From Selaginella moellendorffii (lineage: Eukaryota > Streptophyta > Lycopodiopsida > Selaginellales > Selaginellaceae): a DNA stretch of 64,000 nt. The position numbers were made by a program, and so were the translations under genes. The notes beneath the pieces were generated by a model. That model saw only the letters and a program-made list of their open reading frames with translations. It ran no database searches and was not told where the DNA came from. Below are positions 33,226-43,690 of the stretch, piece by piece. Location of the stretch: NCBI RefSeq assembly GCF_000143415.4, contig NW_003314344.1:512367-576366 (forward strand), in the 5' to 3' direction. How positions within the stretch are numbered: position 1 is the first letter of the stretch; each line of letters starts with the position of its first letter.

Positions 33226-34216
33226 CAGTCACAAGACGATGCTACTTTAATTCACATTCTGGAATTTTTAACATAGAGCCAGTAAGATCATAGAAAAGTG
33301 AAAAGAACTTCACACTGACCTCCTCGTGAGCTCCCTCTTTTATCTTTCTTACACTAGTATAAGCTCCACACTCCACAGTACAACCTGTTCAGACGAGAAG
33401 AGAATCTGTCAGTGATTTCCAAACAAGAGTGTCCCTTCTAGTTGACCTCTCTAGAATTCCACTGCGACACACCAGGAAAGAATTCTCGCAAAAATACGCC
33501 GTCACAGGGCGAGTTTCTCACAATGCGCCCCAAGAATCACAGAGAAATCACACGACCTAGAAGATTTTCCAAAGGATCTAAGATATTTCGACCAGATGCC
33601 TCACAAACGCAGGCCCGCGCGCATCGCATTGCAAGATCGAAGGCGCAGGGAAGAGAAATCGCCGCAGCTCACCTCCTGAAGCTCGCCCTTTCCAATCGCG
33701 ATGGCGCAAGCGCGGCTGCAAGAACGAGGAGGAAGAAAATTCGCAATCCTCCTCTACAAGGACTCCTAGTAGGAGCGAATGGACGCCGTCGATAATGCCA
33801 CGCTGGCAAGAGCATACGGATGCCGTCCATCGCGCAGCCGCAAATCGCAGCCGTCAGATACAATTATTTTTCTTGTCATGGTTGGCAGTCTTTAAAAGCC
33901 CTGCCCCACATTACGCCAATTATACCCTCCTCATTTCACAACTACACAAGATCCTTTGGAAAAATCATATACCATGTGTGTGTTTTGTGTCCTTATCAAT
34001 GTTTAGTCGCGATTTCACCGAATAAAAGATGGAACCTCCGTCATCACAGCATTCTATTCTATAAAAAGTTGGTAGGGCAGTGACATGGCCGCACGTTCAT
34101 ACAATTTCGCCAACATTTGGAGCTCTATGCGATGTCTTCGTGGTCATTCATTTATCATTGTGCTAGTACCGGAAAGTACGAACACTTGATTCTAAAGATT
34201 CGGATAGAATTGATCT
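33226..34216. other. Spacer between the NET gene and a PPR gene
   Basis: Contains the NET 5' leader/promoter on the minus strand and the 3' UTR of the 34.2-kb PPR gene. Short open frames here have no protein-like features. No repeat was seen. Confidence 0.5.
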
Positions 34217-36046
34217 TTATGTGGCGATCGTGTTTGACAGTAGAACAAACGATGATACATTCTTTGGATCGAGCTCTCTAAGCTGCTGCGATGCCCGAGC
34301 TCCTCGCTCTTGATCGCCATTCACTCGACAAGCACTCAGCAAAGTCATCCACGACACAATATCGGCCTCGAAAGGCATCCCCAAGATCAAGTCCTCGGCA
34401 TCTCCCGTTTTCCCAGCTCGGGCCAAGAGATCAACCACGCATTTGTAATGATCCATCACGGGATTTACTTGATAGTCGCAAAGCATGCGAGCGAAGTGTT
34501 CTTGCCCAACTTCCAGTGATCCTTTGTGGCTACAAGCCGAGAAAACTCCCACGTAAGTCACAGCATTTGGACGAACTCCTTCCACGGACATGTAGTGAAG
34601 CAGCTCCAAAGCTTGAGATGGAAGCTTTGCCTGGACGTAAGCAGCGATCATGGCCGTCCAGGAGATCTCGTCCTGGTAAGGCATTCCATAGAAGATCCCC
34701 AAAGCAAGCCACACTTTGCCACACTTTCCATACAAATCGAGCAGAGCATTCGCGATTTGAAGATTGAGTGGAAGCCCCGCCGCCACCACGTCTTCATGGA
34801 TGAGCCTTCCTTCGAGAAACGCCACCGCGCTAGCACAGGCGTCGAGAACACTGACGAAAGTTACTTCGTTTGGTTGGATGCCTTCGAGATCCATGGTTTT
34901 GAAGAGAGTGATGGCTTGGCGGCTGTGACCATTTTGCGCATACCCCGAAATCAGAGCACTCCACGAGACAATGTTGTGTTTGGGCATATCGTCAAAGATC
35001 TGCTTTGCTTCTAGCATATGCCCTGCCTGGGCATAAGCTGAGACAATTGCATTCCACGACACCATGTCCTTATGCGGCATTTGAAGAAAAAGTTTCATCG
35101 CTTCTTCTAGTTTCTTAACTTGTGCATATGCCGCCACAATCGCATTCCACGCGATCGAATCGCGCTCGTTCTCTGGCATCGAGTTAAAGATTGCTCTTGC
35201 GGCACGGACGTTTCCCTGCTGCGAATGCCCTGTGATCATGGCCGTGCATGACACTGCGTCGTGAAACTCCATGCTCTCAAACGTTTCCTCAGCTCCAGGG
35301 AGATCGCCGGCCTGGACGTAAGCAGTGATCATAGCGTTCAAGGTGACAATGTTTGGATCAGGAACGGATTCAAACAAGCTTCGAGCTTCGCGAAGAAATC
35401 CCCCTTGTGAGTATCCGCTCATCAACGCGTTCCAAGACACAACATCTCTTTCCGGCATCTCATTGAAGAGCCTCCGAGCTTCTAACAAATGCCCGTTTGA
35501 GGCATACGCTGTGACCATAGAGTTCCAAGATATGATATCTCTTCTCGGCATAAGATCAAACAGATATCTTGCCATTCGAATGTTTCCACGCTGTGCGTAG
35601 AGTGCTATGATCGAGTTAGACGATACTACATCCTTATCTGGCATAACATCATACAAACACTTCGCCTCGTACAGATGCCCATTCTTGGCATATGCCGCAA
35701 TAATGATCGTCCAGGAGAAAACATTGGGCTCATCCAGGCCGTCGAAAACGCCGCGCGCTTCCTCCACGCTACCGCATCGACCGTACATTTGGATGATGAG
35801 ATTGGCGAGGTATCGGTTCTTCCTGTGCTGGCCGCCGGCGATCTTTGCGTGGATTTGCCGGGCATGGGAGAGATCCTTGCAGGATTTGAGCGCGTGGGTG
35901 TAGAAATCGGGGAAAGAAGAGGGGCTAGAACGATTCTCGGTGCTCGGCTTCTTGTGATTGACGTCGCGGAGGAGTTCCCTGGCGATCAAAATGGAATTGG
36001 AGGAAGCTCCATCGGCAGCCACTGCTAGAATCACGATCGCCCACAT
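34217..36046 (-). CDS. PLS-class pentatricopeptide repeat protein, 609 aa
   Basis: Intronless ATG-to-TAA minus-strand frame. After a hydrophobic/Ser-rich leader (MWAIVILAVAADGASSNSIL), which may target an organelle, come about fifteen PPR motifs. Most are 31-residue S-type units (DVVSWNALMSGYSQGGFLRE, HNIVSWSALISGYAQNGHSR). P and L motifs follow (PNEVTFVSVLDACASAVAF) and a terminal E1-like region (HYKCVVDLLARAGKTGDAED, REL DPKNVSSFVLLSNTIAT). No DYW domain is present. An organelle RNA-binding role is expected. It is divergent to, and similar in design with, the next gene, 68 bp away. Confidence 0.9.
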   Translation of the reverse strand: MWAIVILAVAADGASSNSILIARELLRDVNHKKPSTENRSSPSSFPDFYTHALKSCKDLSHARQIHAKIAGGQHRKNRYLANLIIQMYGRCGSVEEARGVFDGLDEPNVFSWTIIIAAYAKNGHLYEAKCLYDVMPDKDVVSSNSIIALYAQRGNIRMARYLFDLMPRRDIISWNSMVTAYASNGHLLEARRLFNEMPERDVVSWNALMSGYSQGGFLREARSLFESVPDPNIVTLNAMITAYVQAGDLPGAEETFESMEFHDAVSCTAMITGHSQQGNVRAARAIFNSMPENERDSIAWNAIVAAYAQVKKLEEAMKLFLQMPHKDMVSWNAIVSAYAQAGHMLEAKQIFDDMPKHNIVSWSALISGYAQNGHSRQAITLFKTMDLEGIQPNEVTFVSVLDACASAVAFLEGRLIHEDVVAAGLPLNLQIANALLDLYGKCGKVWLALGIFYGMPYQDEISWTAMIAAYVQAKLPSQALELLHYMSVEGVRPNAVTYVGVFSACSHKGSLEVGQEHFARMLCDYQVNPVMDHYKCVVDLLARAGKTGDAEDLILGMPFEADIVSWMTLLSACRVNGDQERGARASQQLRELDPKNVSSFVLLSNTIAT

Positions 36047-36114
36047 TGGGATCTCATCGCCATCTCATCTAATCTAGCTTCCGACGCTATGCCCTCGGTC
36101 CAATCGCGCCATCT

Positions 36115-38003
36115 ATGCCCGCTATTGCCAATTGCTCTTCAGTGATTCACAACACGAGGGCATTCCCATCTTCTTCTTCCTCGCACGATAGCATCGCCAG
36201 ATTTCTCCAGCAAAATGGGAGTTCTGTGGATTCTCTCGCTCAGCTCATTCGATCGTGCAGGGGAGATCTCTCACAAACACGGAGAGTACACGGCTACATC
36301 CTCGCCAGCGACGCTTACCGGTCCGACCGCCATCTCGCGAATTTGCTGGTGGAAATGTATGGCAAATGCGGGAGCCTGGACGAAGCCCAGCGAGTTTTCG
36401 ATCGCCTGGAACGCCCAAACATCGTGTCGTGGACGATTCTCATGGGAATATACACGGAAAACAGGGAGATCGCCAAAGCGAGACGGGTCTTTGACCAAAT
36501 GCCCCACAAGGACGCGGTGGCCTGGAACGCGATGATCAAGGCATATGCCCAACTTGGGCATCTAGACGAAGCAAAGGTCGTCTTTGATCGAATGCCTGAT
36601 CACGACGTTTCATCTTGGAACACTTTGATTGCTGCATATGCGCAAAACAGCAGTGTTTACGAAGCCAAGCAGATCTTCGACACCATGCCCGATCGAAACG
36701 TTGTCTCATGGAACGCGATGCTCGCAGCATTTGCCCAGAACGGGCATATCCACGAATCGAGAAAGCTCTTTAACGCGATGCCGCAGCGCGACGTTGTTTC
36801 TTGGACCGCGATGGTCACGGCATACGCTCAGTGCGGAAAACTGCCCGAGGCCACTGCGATCTTTGACACCATGCCTGAGAGAACCTTAATCGCTTTCACT
36901 GTTCTTATCGCTGTAAATGCCCAGCAAGGGCATCTTTTACAAGCAAAACTTCTCTTTGATCAATTGCCACAGCAGGATTCTCACACATTGACGGCTATGA
37001 TCACCGCGTACGGACAGTCCGGTGATGTCGTACGGGCCCAAAGACTCTTCGACCAGATGCCCAACCCGAACGTCGTCTCTTACACCGCTCTCGTGGCGGC
37101 ATATGCCCAAGCAGGGGATATTCTCTCGGCTCGACGAATTTTCGACCGGATTCCCCGTAGGGACGCGGCGGCTTGGAATGCAATGGTCTCGGCATATGCC
37201 CAAAACGGGCATCTGGAGCAAGCAAAGGATTTCTTTGAGAAGATGCCCAGCCGTACGGTGGTCTCCTGGAACGCNNNNNNNNNNNNNNNNNNNNNNNNNN
37301 NNNNNNNNNNNNNNNNNNNNNNNNNNNNNNNNNNNNNNNNNNNNNNNNNNNNNNNNNNNNNNNNNNNNNNNNNNNNNNNNNNNNNNNNNNNNNNNNNNNN
37401 NNNNNNNNNNNNNNNNNNNNNNAACTCTTGTTTGACAAGATGAGCTTCAAGAATGAAGTTACTTGGAACGCGATGATCTCGGCGTACGCACAAGCCGGGC
37501 TTGGAAGCCAAGCAATGGAGCTCTTCCACACCATGGGACTGGAAGGGGTCTCTCCAAACGATATAACTTTCCTGGGAATCCTCTCGGCCTCGGCGTACGG
37601 AGGAACCTTGGAGGACGCGTGTTACTACTTCGAAGTGCTGACCCGTGAGTACGGAATAGCCGCGAGCGTGGATCACTTCACTTGCTTGATCGACTTGCTT
37701 GGCAAGGCCGGACAGTTGGACGTTGCCGAGAGGTTGATCCAGTTGATGCCTTGCAAGCCTGACGCTGTCGCCTGGATCACGCTGCTTGGAGCTTGTAAGA
37801 TCCATGGCGATGTAGCCAGGGGACTGAGAGTCGCGGCACGGGCTTTCAACTTGGATCCTCAGCAAAAGGCGTCTTATCTGCTGCTGTCCAACATTTATTT
37901 CCAGGCCGCCACTGGAAGAGGCGTCAACAAAGCGTTAGCAAACAGATTGCTCAAAAGAACTGGCCTGGAGCTCTCAAGTTCAGAGAAGAAGGAAATCGGC
38001 TAG
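36115..38003 (+). CDS. PLS-class pentatricopeptide repeat protein, interrupted by assembly gap
   Basis: ATG at 36115; open to the gap at 37275, then resumes after 37422 in another apparent frame (LLFDKMSFKNEVTWNAMISA) and ends in TAG at 38001-38003. The frame change is explained by the unknown true gap length, so I treat it as one gene. The 5' part has ten or more S-type motifs (KDAVAWNAMIKAYAQLGHLD, RDVVSWTAMVTAYAQCGKLP). The 3' part has P/L motifs and an E1/E2-like end (HFTCLIDLLGKAGQLDVAER, ASYLLLSNIYFQAA). The gap falls in near-identical repeats, a likely cause of assembly failure. It forms a head-to-head pair with the preceding PPR gene. Confidence 0.88.
37275..37422. other. Assembly gap, 148 N
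   Basis: Run of N inside the PPR gene. The flanking motifs (VVSWN..., then ...LLFDKM) suggest that roughly one or more PPR units lie in it. Confidence 0.99.
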
Positions 38004-38132
38004 AAACGCTTTGGAGGCGTGTCCGGGTTTCCTGAGAGAAGCACGCAAGAAGAAAGAAAATGTATGAAATATAACCAGAATCAAAAGAAAAAAGTTAAGT
38101 CCCTGATCTGAAAGATGCCGTCCGTGTGTGAA

Positions 38133-39177
38133 TCACATATCCATTGGAGTCGCCTCGGCCGGTGGTTCTTCTGCTGCTCCTGCACTGGGACCGGCTTCAC
38201 CACCACCGGAAGTAGACGCGGGATCCTCTGGAGCTGCTTCTTTGGCTTCGGCTTTGTTGTCCTCCAAGGTGTCGATGAAAGATTGGAGAGTCTCGCCGTC
38301 GAGGATGTGGAAGTCTTCGTCGGCTCCCACGACGGCAATCCCACAGTTGGTGCTCTTGAGTTCCTCGTCCTGCAAGGACTCCTTGACGGCCAGGAGTGCG
38401 TGGCGGATGAGCTCGTCCCGGGAGCAGTCCTTGAAAGTCTCAAACCTTCTCTCCAAGTATGTCTTGGCGGCTTGCGAGCGCGACCCGATTGCGAAGGCGT
38501 AGTACTCGTAGTAGTTCCCGGACGGGCAATTGTAGTAGAGATGTGGACCAGCTTCGTCGAGTCCCGCTACGAGCAGGCCAACGCCGTATGGTCGTTTCCA
38601 AGATCTCTGCGTGCAAACCTGGAAAAATGCAATGGAGAGATGAATTAGAAACTCAAACAAGGAAATCACCAAGCAGACAAAAAAGAGAAAAGATCAAGGA
38701 AGCTGAGAAAAAGCGAGAAAGATCGCTCAAACAAGCTAGAACTAGAAACTGGAGTGACGAGCACGCAAGAAGATAAGGACCATCAAGAAGGAAATGCAAT
38801 GAAGAATGGGAGGAAGAAGATCTCACCTGGGCTTTGTCTGCCACTTGAACAACGAGGCGGCTCACGGGGAGAGGCGCCTCAAACACGAACTGGTGGTAAA
38901 TACACTCGGATCTCATGAACTTACACAGCACTCGTCCGTCGGCGATAATCCCCGCCATAGCCACGCCGATATTCTCATCGATCTTGAACAGCTTCTTCTG
39001 GTACGAGGAGAGCTCCGACGACGCCTTGTTCACCGACGCCAGAACAACATGAGTCTTACACTTGAGCCCCACTGCCGCGCTTCCCTGCTTCACGCCCTCC
39101 ATAGCATACTCCACCTGATGGAGCCGCCCCGCCGGGCTCCATGTCGTCACATCCGTATCGTACTGATTGCGGAACAT
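38133..39177 (-). CDS. PAF1: 20S proteasome subunit alpha type-1 (alpha 6)
   Basis: Two exons: 39177-38827 and 38618-38133, giving 278 residues, the usual length. The N-terminus [20 protein letters not shown] then [18 protein letters not shown] is the proteasome alpha-subunit signature of the PAF type. Further family blocks are [57 protein letters not shown] and YLERRFETF. The tail is Pro/Glu/Ala-rich and acidic. Alpha subunits form the outer, non-proteolytic rings that gate the 20S core and dock the 19S cap in nucleus and cytosol. It is transcribed divergently from the neighbouring glycosyltransferase with 170 bp between start codons. Confidence 0.96.
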
Positions 39178-39347
39178 TCTCGCCGCGGCCGATCGATCGA
39201 TGGACTGACCCGCTGCCGCGCCCTAGCTAGGAATTTCTCTCTGAGCTGCCAAGAACCCTAATTCCTGTGATCCAGAGCTGGGTTTTAATTTCAATCTAAA
39301 GTCCGCCAACACATTTTTAAACCCTAGCATTCTTTGTCGTCTCGGCT
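39178..39347. promoter_or_regulatory. Compact bidirectional promoter with telo-box-like motifs
   Basis: 170 bp separate the PAF1 and glycosyltransferase start codons. AACCCTAATT (39254-39263) and AAACCCTAG (39319-39327) resemble the plant telo-box AAACCCTAA, found upstream of housekeeping genes including ribosomal and proteasome genes. Promoter activity itself is inferred. Confidence 0.45.
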
Positions 39348-40793
39348 ATGGAGAATGCGGAGAAAATTGCCACTCGCCATGTCCTTCTCCTCACCTGTAA
39401 CGGCATAGGCCACATTAATCCAGCCTTGACGCTCGCCACGAAGCTAGCTTCCATGGGATTATCCATCACTCTGGTGGTCCCAGACGCGGCCTCTTTCTCG
39501 CTGGTGGCTTCCACGGATTTCCAAGGGCTGCCCATCACTCTAACCAAGCTTCCACTCCAAGATCACGGCCAAGAGGAGCAACATCAACAAGGCTGGACGA
39601 TGGAGGGCCTTCGTGTTGCGGTTCGAAGCGGCTATGAGTGGCCCAGTGACTACTCGCGGCAGAAGATCGCTCTCGCGGCCCTGCTCGAGGAACTTAAGGT
39701 GAGTTCTTCGTCCCCTTGCTGCGTGATCGTCGACATGATTCTCAACTGGAGCGAGGAGCTGCTAGTGAAGACTGGTCTCCCCAGATTCATCCTCTACCCG
39801 GCCGCGCCCAACTACTTGGCTCTCTCGCTCCACGCGAGATCTCTCTACAGGAAGAAACTTCTTCCAGTCAAGTTTCCGGGATTCGAGACCATGAAGGTGG
39901 AGGGATTGCTTCCCTTGTACCGGAGAGACGTCCCTGACGCCATGACCGACGATGGTCACTGCTTGTATCCCCTCCATATGGGATTCAACGAGCACATAAT
40001 CTCCTCAGATGGAATCCTCTTCAACAGCTTCACGGAGCTGGAGCCCGAGCTTTTCAAGGCACTCGCGGAGAGTTTCGAGGAGATCAAACACCACGAGCTT
40101 CTTCCAATCGGCCCGCTCTTCCCATCGAAGTACTTCGCCACCAAGGAATCCGCGGTGTTGAGGAGCTCCGAGGAAGAAAGGTGCCAGAGCTGGCTCGACG
40201 AGCAGCCTGTGGAGTCTGTGCTCTACGTCTCGTTTGGAAGCTTTGCACTCTTGACTCCACGGCAAATTTCCGAGCTAGCTCTCGGGCTGGAGGCCAGCCA
40301 GCAGCGATTCCTCTGGGTGGTGCCCGTGAAGAACAAGTCGATCGAGGAGCTCGAGGTTCTACTTCCAGAGGGATTTCTAAAACGCACCGAGGAGCGAGGC
40401 CTTGTGCTGCCCGGCTGGGCACCGCAGCATCTTATACTCGCCCACTCGTCGCTGGGAGGATTTATCATGCACTGCGGCTGGAACTCGACGCTGGAAGCTA
40501 TAACTCTAGCTGGAGTGCCGCTGATCGGCTGGCCTTTCCTTGGAGACCAGGCCCCAAACTGCCGATATCTGGTCGATGGCCTCCGCATTGGAGTGGAAGT
40601 TATTGGTAATGACAATGGATTAGTGGATAGCAACGAGGTGGAACGAGTTGTGAGGGAGATTATGGATAGTCCAGGTATGAAGAACCGAGTCAAGGAGTTC
40701 AAGGCCGCGGCAAGTAGAGCTGTGGCTCAAGGTGGAAGCTCTCAAAAGAACTTTGATGTATTTGTTGCGAGAATTAAGTCACTAATGGTTTGA
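39348..40793 (+). CDS. Family 1 UDP-glycosyltransferase, copy 1
   Basis: Intronless, 481 residues. The N-terminus HVLLLTCNGIGHINPALTLA contains the GH(I)xP catalytic His (residue 22). CCVIVDMILNW holds the probable activating Asp. The C-terminal PSPG sugar-donor box starts at about residue 357 (WAPQHLILAHSSLGGFIMHC, then GWNSTLEAITLAGVPLIGWP and GDQAPN) with the terminal Gln that usually favours glucose. The box has Met where Thr is typical (FIMHCGWN instead of FxTHCGWN). The enzyme should transfer a sugar from a UDP-sugar to a small acceptor in the cytosol; the acceptor cannot be told. It is a close paralogue of the gene at 56.5 kb, lacking seven residues (TPDALNA region) found there. Confidence 0.93.
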   Translation: MENAEKIATRHVLLLTCNGIGHINPALTLATKLASMGLSITLVVPDAASFSLVASTDFQGLPITLTKLPLQDHGQEEQHQQGWTMEGLRVAVRSGYEWPSDYSRQKIALAALLEELKVSSSSPCCVIVDMILNWSEELLVKTGLPRFILYPAAPNYLALSLHARSLYRKKLLPVKFPGFETMKVEGLLPLYRRDVPDAMTDDGHCLYPLHMGFNEHIISSDGILFNSFTELEPELFKALAESFEEIKHHELLPIGPLFPSKYFATKESAVLRSSEEERCQSWLDEQPVESVLYVSFGSFALLTPRQISELALGLEASQQRFLWVVPVKNKSIEELEVLLPEGFLKRTEERGLVLPGWAPQHLILAHSSLGGFIMHCGWNSTLEAITLAGVPLIGWPFLGDQAPNCRYLVDGLRIGVEVIGNDNGLVDSNEVERVVREIMDSPGMKNRVKEFKAAASRAVAQGGSSQKNFDVFVARIKSLMV

Positions 40794-41439
40794 TAATACT
40801 AAGGAAGAGATCAGCTTATTTTGTAACCATTAAACTGTAAACTCGAGTAGCCTGAGTTAAATGACCAGCTTCAGTGTATGCTCCAAGAAGGGCATTCCAT
40901 GAAATAAGGATATTATGTTTCTGTGTTCTCTTCCAATATCAATGGATTTTGTGGATAAAGATTGTGTACTTCTAGTAGTAGTTGTTGTTTGGTATCTCAA
41001 AAGAGATGAAGAGACGTGCTTCAAATGGAACCACAGTGAAAGAAATTGCACTGCAAGATTAAAATCTAGTTTATAATATGTAGTACATAGTTTAGAAATA
41101 CAACTATGTGTTTTTTTTTAATTTTAATATTCCATTTAACAAAATGATTATGATTCAGTAATAATTTTAAGTTTTTGCTTTACATCTAAAAATAACAGTA
41201 TCCTTTAATAATTATAGTTTCCAAGGAATTATTTAGGTATCATTATATATTTACACATATGCAAATCTATTTCTATTTTGAGTTGCATGTAAAAATATTA
41301 TACACACCATCATGTTAAATATTTCTTGTTTGGTTGTGATTGTGTGTATAATATTTTTGTCATAGGGTATGCCATGTATGTATATGGCATGACACTTTAG
41401 GCTGCCACATAAGCATCATGCCACATCCAACATGATTTG

Positions 41440-42420
41440 TGATCTGCTAATTTATGATAACACTAAGACAGATTTGTGATTTGCTAATTGTGATCATACA
41501 TCACAAATCAGCACAAATTTGTGATGTGCTTATTGTGATGATGCATCACAAATTAAACAATATGATTGTGATGTGCATCACAAATCTTATTCTTGTGAAC
41601 ACAAATTTGTGATATGCTAATTGTGATCATTTCTCTCTTTTCATTTTTCACAATTATGGCTCATTCCTCGTGATTTGGAGGTGTATGTTAGTCACAACAC
41701 ACCCTAATGTAAGCATTTTTCTTTAATCAATTAATCGCACCTCTCATTTCTCATGGCTTATTTATGATCATGTGACAACATGATTATGATATATATCACA
41801 AATCTTATTCTATATGCTAATTAAAGAAATTTTATTAGCACATCACAAATTAGACAACATAATTGTAATGTGTATCATAAATCTTATTCTTGTGAATGCA
41901 AATTTATGATATATTGATTATGATCATATCTCTCCTCTTATTTCTCACAGTTGTGGCTCATTTCTTGTGGTTGTGGCATATCAACATATCACAAATCAGA
42001 TACCATGATTGTGATGTATATCACAAATTTTATTCTTGTGAGTGTAGATTTGTGATGTGTTGATTATGATCATCTCTCTCCTTTCATTTCTCTACCTTTA
42101 AATGTAAGCACTGTGCTTTAATCAATTAATCACACCTTTCATTCCTTGTGGCCTATTTGTGATGCATGATAACATGATTGTGATGTGTATCACAAATCTT
42201 ATTTTTATGAGTGTAGATTTTTGATATACTGATTGTGATCATCTCTCTCCTCTCATTTAGTTGTGGTTCATTTCTCATGGCATAGAGATGTATATTGATT
42301 ATAATGCACCCTAATGTAACTATGCTTTAATCAATTGATCACACCTCTCATTTTTTGTGGCCTATTTGTAGTGTAATACCCTAATCTAGCACAATGCCAA
42401 GTGTGATTGATTAGAGTATA
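41440..42420. repeat. Degenerate interspersed tandem repeat ('CACAAATCTTATTCTTGTGA' family)
   Basis: The block 'TGTGATGTGTATCACAAATC / TTATTCTTGTGA.. / GATATGCTAATTGTGATCAT' followed by 'TCTCTCCTTTCATTTCTC' recurs with changes near 41560, 41790, 41870, 42010 and 42180. 'CTTTAATCAATTAATC' plus 'CACCTCTCATT' recurs near 41725, 42115 and 42327. Spacing is irregular. Many words are self-complementary (GTGATG..CATCAC; TTGTGAT..ATCACAA). Confidence 0.65.
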
Positions 42421-43614
42421 GCAGTGAGCACAATTGATTATAGTGTAGAGATAATATTTTTTTTGGGTTCTTAGGGTATCGATCACAGTGGTTTTGGCAT
42501 TGCAGTTGTTTGTCACACTACAAATCGATAGCATAATCTTTTTTTTCTTAGGTTTTTGTTTCTTAGCTTAAGCTTAGTGGTTGTTGCAATGATTATGTTG
42601 TGATGCATTGTTGAGAGTTTTGCAATATGAATGATGTGCACTTGGGTACATGGTTACAATATAGCAGTTTATTAATTTATTAGACCCAAACACTCATATC
42701 ATCTTGTTGACACAAACACACTTGCAAGTGAGGTTCTTGTTGGTATGTTTTGAATTTTGAAATGCATCACTAAACCTTATATATAATTTGAGTTCCTCAA
42801 TCATAGCCTTGAAGATCCTCTTCCCTTTAAAATGCAAAACTGACAACTTGCTCCTTGAGTTTAGAGGTTGAGGACCACTACCGTGACATAATGTAGTTTG
42901 TACACAAGCTAAGATATATAGTAGAGTAATTGCCTCTCTTTAGTAAGTGGTTTACATAAAGAGCATTGAAGTAGTTTTGGATAGAATGAATATTTTTCTA
43001 TAATCTAGATGTGAACATTATTTCAAGTGGTTTCTATAAAAACACTTTATAAGTTTGGAGTTTATATGATAACAATTTTGATAAACATAATAACATACAT
43101 GGCATGTAAGAAGGGTGCAATTGGATGTGCATCCAACCTCTAGCGTGAGTGTGAGGTGTTATATGACTTTGTGGCTAAACCCAAAGCTTTTTACATTACT
43201 TTTTCATTGTGTGGTTGTGAAGGCCTATTAGCTCCTGAAAAAGAAAACCACCAAATATATTGACAATATAAAGACTTTGTATATGTACCTCATGAAAAGG
43301 GACTAGAGTTGGGTTTTGATACATTTTGTTAATGTTTAGTGTGATAATATCTTTTGAGGTTAGAAGCATGATTTATACTATATTAAATGCATGTTAGAAG
43401 TCGTAAATTGAAACCTTATCACCACCTTGCACTCCACTCATTTGGTTAAAATAATCTTGTTGGAACATGTGTAGAGCAATATTTGTGCCTCTTTGTGAAA
43501 GTGTGCACTATGTTCATAAAGATAAACATGATTGATTTACATGAGGGATGATTGATATGCTCATAATTTGCTTGAAGTCTTTTATACTGAATTTATACAA
43601 TGCCTTCACAAATA

Positions 43615-43690
43615 GTGCAAGGTAGTTTAATATTTCAAAACAAATACATAAACACATGTATTTGTTTTGAAATATTAAACTACCTTGCAC
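43615..43690. repeat. Perfect 35-bp inverted repeat with 6-nt loop
   Basis: Left arm 43615-43649 (starts GTGCAAGGTAGTTTAATATT) is the exact reverse complement of right arm 43656-43690. The loop is AAACAC (43650-43655). No longer pairing was seen outside. It could be a foldback relic or small-RNA hairpin. Confidence 0.9.

Noticed and set aside
37275-38003. Frameshift mutation in the 36.1-kb PPR gene
   Set aside because: The frame changes only across the N run, whose true length is unknown, so there is no evidence of a real frameshift.
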